Source of the DNA: Verrucomicrobiales bacterium
Lineage (GTDB): Bacteria; Verrucomicrobiota; Verrucomicrobiia; Limisphaerales; J093
Direction: 5' to 3'
Assembly (NCBI GenBank): GCA_015075445.1
Contig: JABTUJ010000007.1
Span: 1 to 64,000, forward strand
DNA: 64,000 bases
Positions within the stretch are counted from its first letter, which is position 1. Every line of letters begins with the position of its first letter. Of this stretch, positions 41,187 through 49,310 are shown piece by piece. A model generated the notes under the pieces. That model was not told the DNA's origin and ran no database searches. It saw only the letters and a program-made list of their open reading frames with translations. A program made the translations under genes and the position numbers.

Positions 41187-41993
41187 GTGATGCGTGCCCC
41201 GGTTGTGCAGCCGCGCCTTGCGACCTCACTGACCTGCCTTGGGGTGGGCGATGGGTTGTTGTCGGCGACGCGGGGTCACGCGGCGTTTGTGTATCGTTTC
41301 GGCGGGACGCAGTTGCTGGTGGACTGCGGGGAACCCGCGGCGAGCTCGCTCTGCCGGGGAGGATGGCAGGCGGAGGATCTGGCGGCGGTGTTCATCTCCC
41401 ATCTGCACTTTGATCACGTAGGCGGGTTGCTCACGCTGCTGCAGGCGCAGGGACTGGCGCCACGTCACCGGCCGCTGCCCGTGTATCTGCCGCGGGTTGG
41501 CATCCCGCCGCTCCGGACCCTGATGCAGGCCGGCTGCATGGGCTCCCTGCCGACGCCACTGGCGCTTTCGCTGGAGGCGTTGCGGGTGGGTCGGGCGGTC
41601 CGGGTCGGTGAAGTGACGGTGGCCGCGCGACATTCGACCCACCTGGAAGTGATGTGCGGGGGAACCTCCGGCAACGGGCGGTTTACCGAGGCGTTCAGTT
41701 TCTTGCTGGAAGGGGCGGGTCGGCGGGTGGCGCATTCGGCGGATCTGGGAGGGATGGAGGACTTGGCGGGTCTGGTGGAGGGACCGCTGGACCTGCTCGT
41801 CTGCGAACTGAGCCACCTTGAACCGGCGGCGGTCTGGAAGGTGCTGGCGGGGCGGCCGATCCGACGGGTGGTGTTCGTGCATCTGTCGGCGACGCAATGG
41901 CGGGCGCGGCGGGTATTGCGGTCGGAAGCGCGGCGGGCGCTGAGGCCGATGCGGGTGGAGATTCCGGAGGACGGGGTGCGGGTGGCGTTTTGA
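41187..41993 (+). CDS. Metallo-beta-lactamase-fold hydrolase (RNase Z-like)
   Basis: This is an MBL-fold protein of about 267 residues with the zinc motif ISHLHFDHVGGL at about residues 69-80. Later ligands are probably the His in RHSTHLE, the Asp in AHSADLGG and the His in VFVHLSATQW. The arrangement resembles RNase Z/phosphonate-metabolism-like MBL enzymes, but tRNA 3' processing cannot be asserted. The start is GTG 41187 or ATG 41190. It follows glgC by 43 bases and may be cotranscribed with it. Confidence 0.75.
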   Translation: MMRAPVVQPRLATSLTCLGVGDGLLSATRGHAAFVYRFGGTQLLVDCGEPAASSLCRGGWQAEDLAAVFISHLHFDHVGGLLTLLQAQGLAPRHRPLPVYLPRVGIPPLRTLMQAGCMGSLPTPLALSLEALRVGRAVRVGEVTVAARHSTHLEVMCGGTSGNGRFTEAFSFLLEGAGRRVAHSADLGGMEDLAGLVEGPLDLLVCELSHLEPAAVWKVLAGRPIRRVVFVHLSATQWRARRVLRSEARRALRPMRVEIPEDGVRVAF

Positions 41994-42000
41994 GGGGGGG

Positions 42001-42178
42001 CGCAGGCGAGACGCCCGCACCACAGGGATGACGGAAGTGCAGGCGGGACGCCCACACCACAGGGATGAGGAAAGTGCAGGCGGGACGCCCACACCACAGG
42101 GATGAGGAAAGTGCAGGCGGGACGCCCGCACCACAGGGATGACGGGAGTGCAGGCGAGACGCCCGCACCACAGGGATT
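42001..42178 (+). repeat. Five tandem copies of a 37-bp intergenic repeat
   Basis: Units start at 42002, 42039, 42076, 42113 and 42150, exactly 37 bases apart, each GCAGGCGGGACGCCC followed by (A/G)CACCACAGGGAT and a variable 8-10-base end. Some units can fold GCGGG-ACG-CCCGC; others carry a change on one side of the stem. It lies between the MBL gene and murJ. There is no spacer diversity, so it is not a CRISPR array. Confidence 0.9.
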
Positions 42179-42231
42179 GGGGGTGGTTTGGGTCTTGGCG
42201 GTCGGGGTGGGGTCCGTAGACTGCCGGCGCG

Positions 42232-43866
42232 ATGTCGCGCATGCTTAGAGCCTCGGGGTTGCTGGGCCTGGCCACTCTGGGGAGCCGGGTGCTGGGGCTG
42301 GTGCGCGAGCAGGTGTATGCGCACTTCATGGGGGATACACCGGTGGCCAGTGCCTTCAAACTGGCCTTTCAGATTCCCAACCTGTTTCGCCGGCTGCTCG
42401 GTGAAGGGGCGTTGACGGCGGCGTTCATCCCCATTTTCAAGCGCAAGGAAACGACGGAGGGAGAAGCGGCCATGTGGCAGGCCGCCAACGCGACGGCGTC
42501 GGGGTTGGTGATCGTGACCACGGCGCTGGTGGGGTTGGCGGTGGTGGGGCTGAGCGTGGTGCTGGCGGCGGGGCAGGTGGGGTGGACGCAGGACGGGCAA
42601 CCGGTGTTCCCGCCGTTTCCGATCCCGCTGCTGTCCGAGCACACGGTGCTGGTGCTGCGGTTGCTGCGGCTGATGTTTCCGTACCTGATCCTGGTCTGTC
42701 TGGCGGCGCTGTGCATGGGGATCCTGAATGCGCGCGGGTATTTTTTCATTCCGGCGATGGGCGCCACGCTGTTGAACGTGGTCATGATCGCCAGTGTGTT
42801 GCTGCTGGCGCCGCGGTTTGGCGAGACGCTCGAGACGCAGGTGTTTGCGCTCGGGGTGGGGGTGTTGGTGGCGGGGTTTGCCCAGTTCGCGTTCCAGGTG
42901 CCGACGCTGTTGCGGCAGGGCTTCCGCTATCGCTGGGTGGCGCCGTGGGGCAATCCGACCCTGCGGGAGCTGGTGCGCAAGATGATCCCGGCGACGATTG
43001 GGGTGGCGGCCTTTCAGGTGAACGTGCTGCTGATCATGGTGGTGTCGTACTGGGTGGACAAACACGTGGTGGCCTCGTTCGACTACGCGGTGCGGCTGAT
43101 GGAGTTTCCGCAGGGGATCGTGGGGATCTCGCTGGCGACCTACCTGTTGCCGACGCTGTCCGGGCTGGCGGCCGAGAAGAACTACGGGGAATTCCGCGCG
43201 ACGCTGCGGCAGGGTCTGGGCTACATGCTGTATCTGAACCTGCTGGCTTCGGTGCTGCTGATGATCCTGGCGGAGCCGATGGTCCGGCTGCTGTTCGAGC
43301 GGGGCGCGTTCAGCATGGCGTCCACGCAGCGGACTTCGAGCGCGTTGCTGTGTCTGGCGCCGGGCCTGGTGGCGTTCTCGGGGGTGAATCTGCTGGCGCG
43401 GGCGTTCTACGCGCTGGGCGACACCAAGACGCCGATGCGGGTGAGCGTGTTCTGTCTGGCGGCGAACCTGTTCCTGTCCTTGTGGCTGGTGGGGCCGCTG
43501 CGGCAGGCGGGGTTGGGCGCCGCGAACAGCCTGACGGCGGCGCTGAACTGCTGGCTGCTGGGCCGGGCGTTGCGGCGCAAGCTGAAGACGCTCGAGCTGG
43601 GTGAGCTGCGGGCGAAGCTGGTCTCCTTGCTGGGGGCGACGGTCGTGGCCGGGGGCGTGGCGTGGGGGTTGCTGTGGCTCTGGCAGGCGCGGCTGGGCCA
43701 CGGCACGTTGCTGCTCAAGCTGGGCGAGGTGTTCGTCCCGGCGTTGGCGGCGGCGCTGGCGTACTGGGGCGTGACGCTGTGGCTGCGGGTGCCCGAGGCG
43801 AGCGAGGCGATCCGGATGCTGCGGAGGCGGGCGCAACGAGGGGAGGGGGGAGGGGAAGCGAGCTGA
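42232..43866 (+). CDS. murJ: Lipid II flippase MurJ (MviN)
   Basis: This polytopic inner-membrane protein flips the lipid-linked peptidoglycan precursor to the periplasm. At 544 residues it has the family length and about 14 hydrophobic helices. Typical segments are LATLGSRVLGLVREQVYAHFMG at the start, FKLAFQIPNLFRRLLGEGALTAAFIPIF, EFPQGIVGISLATYLLPTLSGLA and RAFYALGDTKTPMRVSV. ATG 42232 begins directly before the first helix. It is a single gene after the 37-bp repeat array; glmS and murJ are both cell-wall genes but are not linked in an operon. Confidence 0.95.
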   Translation: MSRMLRASGLLGLATLGSRVLGLVREQVYAHFMGDTPVASAFKLAFQIPNLFRRLLGEGALTAAFIPIFKRKETTEGEAAMWQAANATASGLVIVTTALVGLAVVGLSVVLAAGQVGWTQDGQPVFPPFPIPLLSEHTVLVLRLLRLMFPYLILVCLAALCMGILNARGYFFIPAMGATLLNVVMIASVLLLAPRFGETLETQVFALGVGVLVAGFAQFAFQVPTLLRQGFRYRWVAPWGNPTLRELVRKMIPATIGVAAFQVNVLLIMVVSYWVDKHVVASFDYAVRLMEFPQGIVGISLATYLLPTLSGLAAEKNYGEFRATLRQGLGYMLYLNLLASVLLMILAEPMVRLLFERGAFSMASTQRTSSALLCLAPGLVAFSGVNLLARAFYALGDTKTPMRVSVFCLAANLFLSLWLVGPLRQAGLGAANSLTAALNCWLLGRALRRKLKTLELGELRAKLVSLLGATVVAGGVAWGLLWLWQARLGHGTLLLKLGEVFVPALAAALAYWGVTLWLRVPEASEAIRMLRRRAQRGEGGGEAS

Positions 43867-43957
43867 GGTTCGCAATCATCCTCTCTCCCTTTCGCGAGGG
43901 CTTGCGTCTGTTTGCGGGCCGCTCTCGTGTTGGCTCAGGCGGGCTGAACGCGCTGAG

Positions 43958-44269
43958 TTACGGGACCAGTCTCATCTTCCAGTCGTCCGCCATGAGCCAG
44001 CCGTACGTTGGGCCGTAGCCCATGATCCCGGCGCCGGCCGTGAGCGGGTAGGTGTGCAATTCGCCGAGGTACAGATGCATGGCCAGGGCCATCGTGCGGA
44101 GGCTGCTGCGGCACTCGGTGGCCCGGGCGGCGGCCTTGCTCCGCGAAAGCGCTGGCAGCAGCAGGCCGGCGAGGATCGCGATGCCGGCGATCACAACCAG
44201 CAGCTCGATCAAGGTGAAGGCTCGCCTCCCGGAGCGGGAGGGCAAAGCCGTTCCCGCGTGCCGGTTCAT
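43958..44269 (-). CDS. Pseudopilin-like protein, truncated
   Basis: This carries a type II secretion/type IV pilin-like N-terminal methylation motif ([27 protein letters not shown]) followed by [48 protein letters not shown]. The full-length paralog at 53938-54780 has the same start and continues for about 150 residues beyond this point. Here a stop follows at 43958, so the C-terminal H..DGHVE domain is lost. It may be non-functional. The start ATG 44269 is inferred from the distance to the cleavage motif. Confidence 0.7.
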   Translation of the reverse strand: MNRHAGTALPSRSGRRAFTLIELLVVIAGIAILAGLLLPALSRSKAAARATECRSSLRTMALAMHLYLGELHTYPLTAGAGIMGYGPTYGWLMADDWKMRLVP

Positions 44270-44290
44270 GGCGGCGCCATCCGCCAATGA

Positions 44291-44312
44291 TTGACAATAG
44301 ATGTTGGTTGTC
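44291..44312 (+). promoter_or_regulatory. Promoter/operator of the RHH-PIN toxin-antitoxin pair
   Basis: A consensus -35 TTGACA (44291-44296) overlaps an inverted repeat GACAA-N10-TTGTC (44293-44297 and 44308-44312), 15 bases before the antitoxin start. RHH antitoxins usually bind such sites and repress their own operon. The -10 is weak. Confidence 0.45.
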
Positions 44313-44326
44313 GTTAGGGTGCCGCC

Positions 44327-44593
44327 ATGAAGATGGGCACCATGAACATCTCGTTGACGCCTGAGCAGGCCGAGTACGTCCGGCGCACGGTGGCCCGCGA
44401 CTTTGGCAACGCCAGCGAGTTCTTCCGCGACCTCCTGCGCGAACGGATGAAGCGGGAGATCGAGGCCGATCTGGCGCTCCTCCAGTCCACGACTCCGGGC
44501 GCGCCTGCCGGTCCGAGCGAGGCCGAGCTCGCGTCGGTCCTGAAAGCCCAGAAAGAGGTTCGCCAACAGCTCAAACATGCGCGTCGTGTTTGA
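44327..44593 (+). CDS. Ribbon-helix-helix antitoxin (ParD-like)
   Basis: This 88-residue protein has a typical RHH start ([36 protein letters not shown]), where the beta strand NISLT binds operator DNA as a dimer. The acidic/alanine-rich C-terminal half would cover the toxin. ATG 44327 and 44342 (MNISLT) are both possible starts. Its 3' end overlaps the PIN gene by 17 bases, so the two are expressed together. It neutralises the following toxin (inference from the pair). Confidence 0.8.
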   Translation: MKMGTMNISLTPEQAEYVRRTVARDFGNASEFFRDLLRERMKREIEADLALLQSTTPGAPAGPSEAELASVLKAQKEVRQQLKHARRV

Positions 44594-44987
44594 TGCCAAG
44601 GTGGTCGTGGCCGGCGTTTGCTGGCAGGGCGACGGCTGGCTCTGCCTCATCCGGATGGCCCGCCGCCAGGCGTTTGCCTACGGGACGGTGGCGACTTTGG
44701 AGGAAACCCGCGAGACGGCGGTGCGCGTCATCCGGGAACGCCAACCCACGCACAACGCCAGCGCCCGGCTGGACTGGTATCTGGACAACGTGCGCCGGGT
44801 CGAGCCATCGCCCCTGGGCAAACGCCGCAGCCGGGATGAGCGGGACGATCCCTATCTGGCCGCCGCGCTGGCCGGGAAGGCCCAGGTCCTCGTCACCTAT
44901 GATCACGACCGGCTCGATCTGGGAAAGCCCTTTGGCATTCCCATCGTGCGGCCCGCCCGCTTCCTGGCGATGTTCCATCCGGGGTGA
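44577..44987 (+). CDS. PIN-domain toxin of a type II toxin-antitoxin pair
   Basis: This 136-residue PIN nuclease-like protein (putative toxin component, PIN family) has a first acidic site [11 protein letters not shown] (D6), a middle E in TLEETRE, and a later cluster [12 protein letters not shown] with [13 protein letters not shown]. The usual Asn/Asp after the first Asp (VFDTNV in relatives) is Ala-Lys here, which could affect metal binding. It is expressed with the upstream RHH antitoxin and is expected to cleave RNA. Confidence 0.75.
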   Translation: MRVVFDAKVVVAGVCWQGDGWLCLIRMARRQAFAYGTVATLEETRETAVRVIRERQPTHNASARLDWYLDNVRRVEPSPLGKRRSRDERDDPYLAAALAGKAQVLVTYDHDRLDLGKPFGIPIVRPARFLAMFHPG

Positions 44988-45108
44988 GACCGCTGGAATC
45001 CCGCCACCAACCGTCGCCAACCGCGCCCCGCCATCACGAAATCCCGGACCTGCCGTCAGGGCGGATTCCTGCACCGACCCGCCCTGTCCAAGCCGCGTAT
45101 CATCTGCT

Positions 45109-45219
45109 CTCAAGGGACAGTGGATGCTGACCGGGTCGCAGGAGGGGCCGTTCATGCAGGGGGTGTCTGAATCAATGGCGGGCCGGGCTGCGATCCTGCA
45201 ATTGCTGCCGCTCTCGGTG
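45109..45219 (+). pseudogene. Relic of an AAA ATPase (DUF4143-type)
   Basis: LKGQWMLTGSQEGPFMQGVSESMAGRAAILQLLPLS matches the middle of the AAA/DUF4143 family (compare QFLLTGSQKVTLMRGVSESLAGRAAILE at 55480-55560 in this window). No start, P-loop or C-terminal domain is present. The surrounding 44988-45314 contains no gene I can support. Confidence 0.6.
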
Positions 45220-45314
45220 CGCGAGTCTCCGCGTGCGGGAGCGACCAAACCCGCCGTGGCCCCGGGCGTTCGCGCGCAACCGTGGCCGGAGTTCCTGAGG
45301 GAAGGCTGATCGCA

Positions 45315-46130
45315 TCATTCCCTGCCCCAGGTCTCCGGGTGGGGTTGGCCGTCGTTGTTCCAACGGTGGCGCTTCGCTACGGACAGCCAGTTCGTCTGAC
45401 GGGCGGTCTCGACGTGGCCGTCCACGAAAACCAGGTTCGCCGCCCCGCCGTGAGGTTGGCCGGGCCAGAACGTCCCGTTCGTGGAACAGACATCGAACCA
45501 GCTCGAGCCGCCGAAGATCCGGGGGACGGGAAACCCGGGCGGCAGGGCGGTCGTCATCCCGGGCGCCACGTCGCCGATGGCGATCATGTCCGAGGGGGCG
45601 AGGACGCGGGATTCCGTCGTCGGGCGCACTTCGTTGCCCTCCTGATAGCCGCCGAGGCCCAGGTTGGCCGGGCTCTGGAACCGGGCCGTGCCGGAGGCGT
45701 TGTAGGCATACTGGCTGTTGGCCCGCGCCCCGTCCTCCTTCCGCAGGACCCAGGGGCAACGGAGGGTCCGCATGGTGGCGGCCTTGGTGACGAATTGGTC
45801 GCCCTGCACCCCCACCCAGGGGACGAGGGTGTATTTCCAGTCGGACATCGCCAGCACGCCCCACTCGCTGCTGAACCCGACGAGGGCCGAGCCGAACGCC
45901 CTCGGGTACTGGTCGGACTCGTCGGTGTACATCCGCAGGGCCAGCCCGAGGGTGCGGAGGTTGTTGCGGCACTCGGTGCTCTGGGCGGATCGGCGGGCCC
46001 GGCTGAGGGCCGGGAGAAGGAGGCTGGCCAGAATGGCGAGGATGGCGATGACGACGAGGAGTTCGATCAGGGTGAAGGCATGACGCCTATCCCTGGATCC
46101 TCCCTCATCGCGAGTGCCTTCCCGTCGCAT
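45315..46130 (-). CDS. Pseudopilin-like secreted protein with H..DGHVE C-terminus
   Basis: The 271-residue protein has an N-terminal prepilin cleavage/methylation motif ([54 protein letters not shown]). A beta-rich C-terminal domain contains [42 protein letters not shown], the arrangement common in planctomycete and verrucomicrobial pseudopilin-like families. The ATG overlaps the stop of the upstream secreted propeller gene (TGATG at 46130), so it ends a three-gene operon (49080-45315). Confidence 0.85.
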   Translation of the reverse strand: MRREGTRDEGGSRDRRHAFTLIELLVVIAILAILASLLLPALSRARRSAQSTECRNNLRTLGLALRMYTDESDQYPRAFGSALVGFSSEWGVLAMSDWKYTLVPWVGVQGDQFVTKAATMRTLRCPWVLRKEDGARANSQYAYNASGTARFQSPANLGLGGYQEGNEVRPTTESRVLAPSDMIAIGDVAPGMTTALPPGFPVPRIFGGSSWFDVCSTNGTFWPGQPHGGAANLVFVDGHVETARQTNWLSVAKRHRWNNDGQPHPETWGRE

Positions 46131-47722
46131 CAGGGCCTCCGCAACCGGTAGAATTCCCCAGTGCCGGACACCTCCAGGGTCATGACGTTCCGGCCGCCCT
46201 CCACCACCGGTGTCCCGGCAACCGCCGCCCAGGAGTCGGCCCCCAGCGTCCCGGTCTTCTCGAGGACGAAGCCTGAGGATGTCGTCGGCCAGGAAAGCAT
46301 CAGTCCGGAGTCGGTCCGCGTCACCTTCAATTCGACCGTCACGGGGACAGGTTCGGCGAGGCGGGCGACGAAGACACCCCGACCGCCAGCCGCGGCGTCC
46401 GGGGCATCGAAGAGGGTGTTGCCCAACTCGACCGTCCCACGAGTCCCCCCGAGGATTGCCAGGCCGCCGCCGCGAGGATCGCAGGCGAGCGCACGGATCT
46501 CAGTGTCCCCATCCCTATTGAAGGTCTGCGTCAGCCACATGGGTTTTCCGGTGCTGTCGAATTTCACCACAAAACCGTCGGTCGCCATGGTGGTAACGGT
46601 GTGGGTGCCGAAGGTGAGACGGCTTGGTTGCCGGACTCCGTTGACACGCGGACTTTCGAAATATCCCGCCGCGTAAGCATCGCCGCGGGCGTTCACCGCG
46701 AGAGCCCGGTAATTGACAAAATCAGGGTCAAGCTCCTCCGGGCGACGCTCCCAGAGCAATGTGCCGTCCGGATTGAACTTGGCCAGGACGAGACCATCAA
46801 ATCGTTTGGTCACGAAAGCGTTGCCTTCCGCATCCGTGGCAATTCGCGTGACAAAGCTTCCCTGGGGTTTGGCCCAGAGAAGGTCCCCCGAGGAGCTGAA
46901 CCGGATCAAGGGAGAGCCGCTGATCGCTTCCCCACCCGGCCCGAAGTTGATGGTGGCGCCGTTCCAGTTCAGGAATAGGGAGTTCCCGGGGCCGAGCGCG
47001 ATCTGGCCTGCGAAGACGTTCTCATCGGCGGACTCCCCGGGGCGGATCCATTCGAGGGTTCCGTCGGCGGCATACTTCGCCACGAACGCATTTCGCGCCC
47101 GGGTGGTGAGCGGGGCAGGCAGGACGGTGGAACCAAAGGTGGCTGCGCTCCGGGTGTAGATGCCGGCCATGAAGTAACTGCCGTCCGCGGCGATGGCGAC
47201 GTCATTGGCATCAGCCACCGCCGCTCCGCCATCGAGACGCACCCATTCGAGTTCACCGCCCGGCGCAATGCGCGCCACGTAGGCGGTGCCGTTGCCGGTG
47301 GTGCTGATGCCCCGGCTGGTGAAATAGGTCGCCGGCATGACCGGGTTGTTCGGGTGTCCACGCAGCAGGCTGCCGGCAACGTAGGTGTTCCCCGCCGCAT
47401 CGACGGCGAGCTTGCTGATGTTGGGGAGAACCGCGAGTTGCCAGAGCAGGTTGCCGGCAGGATCCAGCTTGAGCACGACATGGTCGGACCAGGTCTTCGA
47501 CGTCGTCAGGCTGGTGGCCCAGTTGTCCCAGTTGTAGTGGGCAACGATCACATTCCCGTCCCGGTCGACCTGGGTGTCGATGGCGTGGTGCGGTGGATCC
47601 TGGAACGTCAGAAGACTGGCCCACTCGAAGGTGGGGACCTGACCACGCACGGAAAACGGGTGGTGGAGCGCCAGCACGAGGGTGAGCGCCATCGGCAGGA
47701 GGAATCGTCCAAGAGAGTTCAT
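46130..47722 (-). CDS. Secreted beta-propeller (SBBP-like) protein
   Basis: From ATG 47722 ([28 protein letters not shown]) there is a signal peptide and then repeated beta strands ([61 protein letters not shown]), as in SBBP-type propellers. The C-terminal tail [19 protein letters not shown] recurs in other secreted proteins of this window. An upstream TTG at 47767 would add 15 residues ahead of the signal and overlap the previous gene. Exported, function unknown. It is the middle gene of the operon. Confidence 0.75.
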   Translation of the reverse strand: MNSLGRFLLPMALTLVLALHHPFSVRGQVPTFEWASLLTFQDPPHHAIDTQVDRDGNVIVAHYNWDNWATSLTTSKTWSDHVVLKLDPAGNLLWQLAVLPNISKLAVDAAGNTYVAGSLLRGHPNNPVMPATYFTSRGISTTGNGTAYVARIAPGGELEWVRLDGGAAVADANDVAIAADGSYFMAGIYTRSAATFGSTVLPAPLTTRARNAFVAKYAADGTLEWIRPGESADENVFAGQIALGPGNSLFLNWNGATINFGPGGEAISGSPLIRFSSSGDLLWAKPQGSFVTRIATDAEGNAFVTKRFDGLVLAKFNPDGTLLWERRPEELDPDFVNYRALAVNARGDAYAAGYFESPRVNGVRQPSRLTFGTHTVTTMATDGFVVKFDSTGKPMWLTQTFNRDGDTEIRALACDPRGGGLAILGGTRGTVELGNTLFDAPDAAAGGRGVFVARLAEPVPVTVELKVTRTDSGLMLSWPTTSSGFVLEKTGTLGADSWAAVAGTPVVEGGRNVMTLEVSGTGEFYRLRRP

Positions 47723-47763
47723 GACCGGAGGCAGCAGGGACGCAGCGGGACTGAGGGTTGGGG

Positions 47764-49080
47764 TCAAGGAATCACCGATGCCGCGGCCAGGCGCAGCAGA
47801 TACACCCGGAAAGCGGTGTCGGCCGGATCGCTCCAGCCCGCCACGCCGCCGGTCAGGAACACGTTGCCTTGCAGGTCCACCCTCACATCCCCGGCGCGGG
47901 AGTTCCGGTCGGTGATCACCTCACGCAGGGACCAGCTGTCCTCCCCGGTCGGAGCGTTCTGCCAGGGCTGGTGCGGGACGTTCCGCACCAGGGTCCAGAG
48001 CGGCGTCGTGCCGGTGGGATTGACCACGCCGGACACAAGGATGCCGCCGGCTCCATCCGTGGCCAGGCGATAGGCCCAACTCGCGCCCGCCGTCTGGTCG
48101 AGCAGGGTCTGCCACGTCGTCCCACCGTCCGCGCTCATCCGTACCCGCCAACCCGAGGGATTCAGACCATTGATACCGCGGGAACCGCAGACGTAGAGCC
48201 GGCCGGACGCGCTGTCGTTCACCACATCGGCGGCCATGCTTTCGTTGACCACGTCTCCAGGCCAGGCATCCACCACCTGCCACGTGCCCTTGGCACCCTG
48301 CTGCTGGCTGCGCAGCACCGCCCATTTCGAGTTGATCTCACTGACCGCGATCACCGCCGGGGTCGGACTAAGCGGGTTTCCCGGAAAGGAGGCGATTGCC
48401 GGACGAACATTGAGGGAACGGGACTTCAGGTTGGACACTTCCTCCCACACACCACCCGGTCGTTGGCGGCGGATGACCCATCGCTGTTCACGTCCGCTCG
48501 TGGCAACACCGGTGACGAAGACGTTACCTTGTCCGTCCACGGTCATCCCCGTGGCCAGCGATGGGGTCGGATCCTTGCCGAGGAAGAATATCTCCTCGAG
48601 CATCCAATGATCCCCGCCAATGACCGAACGCAGGGCGGTCCACACGGACGTGGTCTGGTTGCGTTTGACGGACACCGGTGAGGAGCCGATGGCATAGACA
48701 CCCAGGCCGGGTTGATGAGTCAACCGGGTCACCCCGTCGAGCGGGCTGTGCAAGGTTTCAACCAGGTACTCGGTCGCAGTGTCGTCCGGCGTCAACCGGA
48801 ACAGATTGGGGCCCGGGTAGTCCCGACGGAGTCCGACCAGCACGGCGGGGTGGGCGGGGTCGGATGTCGGGTCCAGCACCAGGGCGTCGCCCAGGCCGAG
48901 AGGTGTACCATCCTCGAGGGGGAGAATCACTTCCGGCTCCTGGGATCGGGCGAGGGCAGCGCTCGCGGCCGCGAGCAGCAGGAGCCAGGCGAATCGCCGG
49001 AACGGTTGGCACAGGGTTTTGGAGAGGCGGGGTTTCATGGTCAGGGTCAAGGTGGTGCGTCGAGGTTTGTGGTTGGACAT
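47764..49080 (-). CDS. Secreted sialidase-like propeller protein, first gene of an ECF-controlled operon
   Basis: From ATG 49080 (GGAAG six bases upstream; an alternative ATG is at 49038), a signal peptide (FAWLLLLAAASAALARSQ) leads into sialidase/BNR-like strands (MSADGGTTWQTLLDQ, VDGQGNVFVTG, VDLQGNVFLTGGVAG). A related domain is encoded at 59377-60730. The ECF-type promoter motif at 49113-49143 lies just upstream. The start at 49107 would fall on the expected transcription start, so it is rejected. It probably forms an operon with the next two genes; the gaps are negative or tiny. Confidence 0.75.
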   Translation of the reverse strand: MSNHKPRRTTLTLTMKPRLSKTLCQPFRRFAWLLLLAAASAALARSQEPEVILPLEDGTPLGLGDALVLDPTSDPAHPAVLVGLRRDYPGPNLFRLTPDDTATEYLVETLHSPLDGVTRLTHQPGLGVYAIGSSPVSVKRNQTTSVWTALRSVIGGDHWMLEEIFFLGKDPTPSLATGMTVDGQGNVFVTGVATSGREQRWVIRRQRPGGVWEEVSNLKSRSLNVRPAIASFPGNPLSPTPAVIAVSEINSKWAVLRSQQQGAKGTWQVVDAWPGDVVNESMAADVVNDSASGRLYVCGSRGINGLNPSGWRVRMSADGGTTWQTLLDQTAGASWAYRLATDGAGGILVSGVVNPTGTTPLWTLVRNVPHQPWQNAPTGEDSWSLREVITDRNSRAGDVRVDLQGNVFLTGGVAGWSDPADTAFRVYLLRLAAASVIP

Positions 49081-49112
49081 CAGTTCTTCCGGGCCCAAGC
49101 CGGGCACGAAGT

Positions 49113-49143
49113 CCCTGATCGCACGCCGACCGCAAATCTTTCA
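49113..49143 (-). promoter_or_regulatory. Predicted ECF sigma promoter for the propeller operon
   Basis: On the minus strand TGAAAG, 13 bases, then GTGCGATCAGGG. The same elements with the same spacing (TGAAAG-N13-GTGCGATAAGGG) lie upstream of the sigma factor gene at 53876-53906; 26 of 36 positions match overall. Confidence 0.65.
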
Positions 49144-49310
49144 GGGAAAGTTCCCGTCGATGCTTCTGGGGAGCGGGTGCCCCGCCTGGCTTGGGTATGG
49201 CTCGAGCACCCTTCCGGCCGGCCGGGTGGAGCAAACGTCGGCAGCCGGACGGAGCATTCGTCCCGGCCGGAGGTGATGGCGGCCCCGGCCGGGGGGGGCG
49301 GCTGGCCGCT

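Noticed and set aside
42001..42178. CRISPR array
   Set aside because: The 37-bp units are contiguous with no unique spacers and no cas genes nearby.
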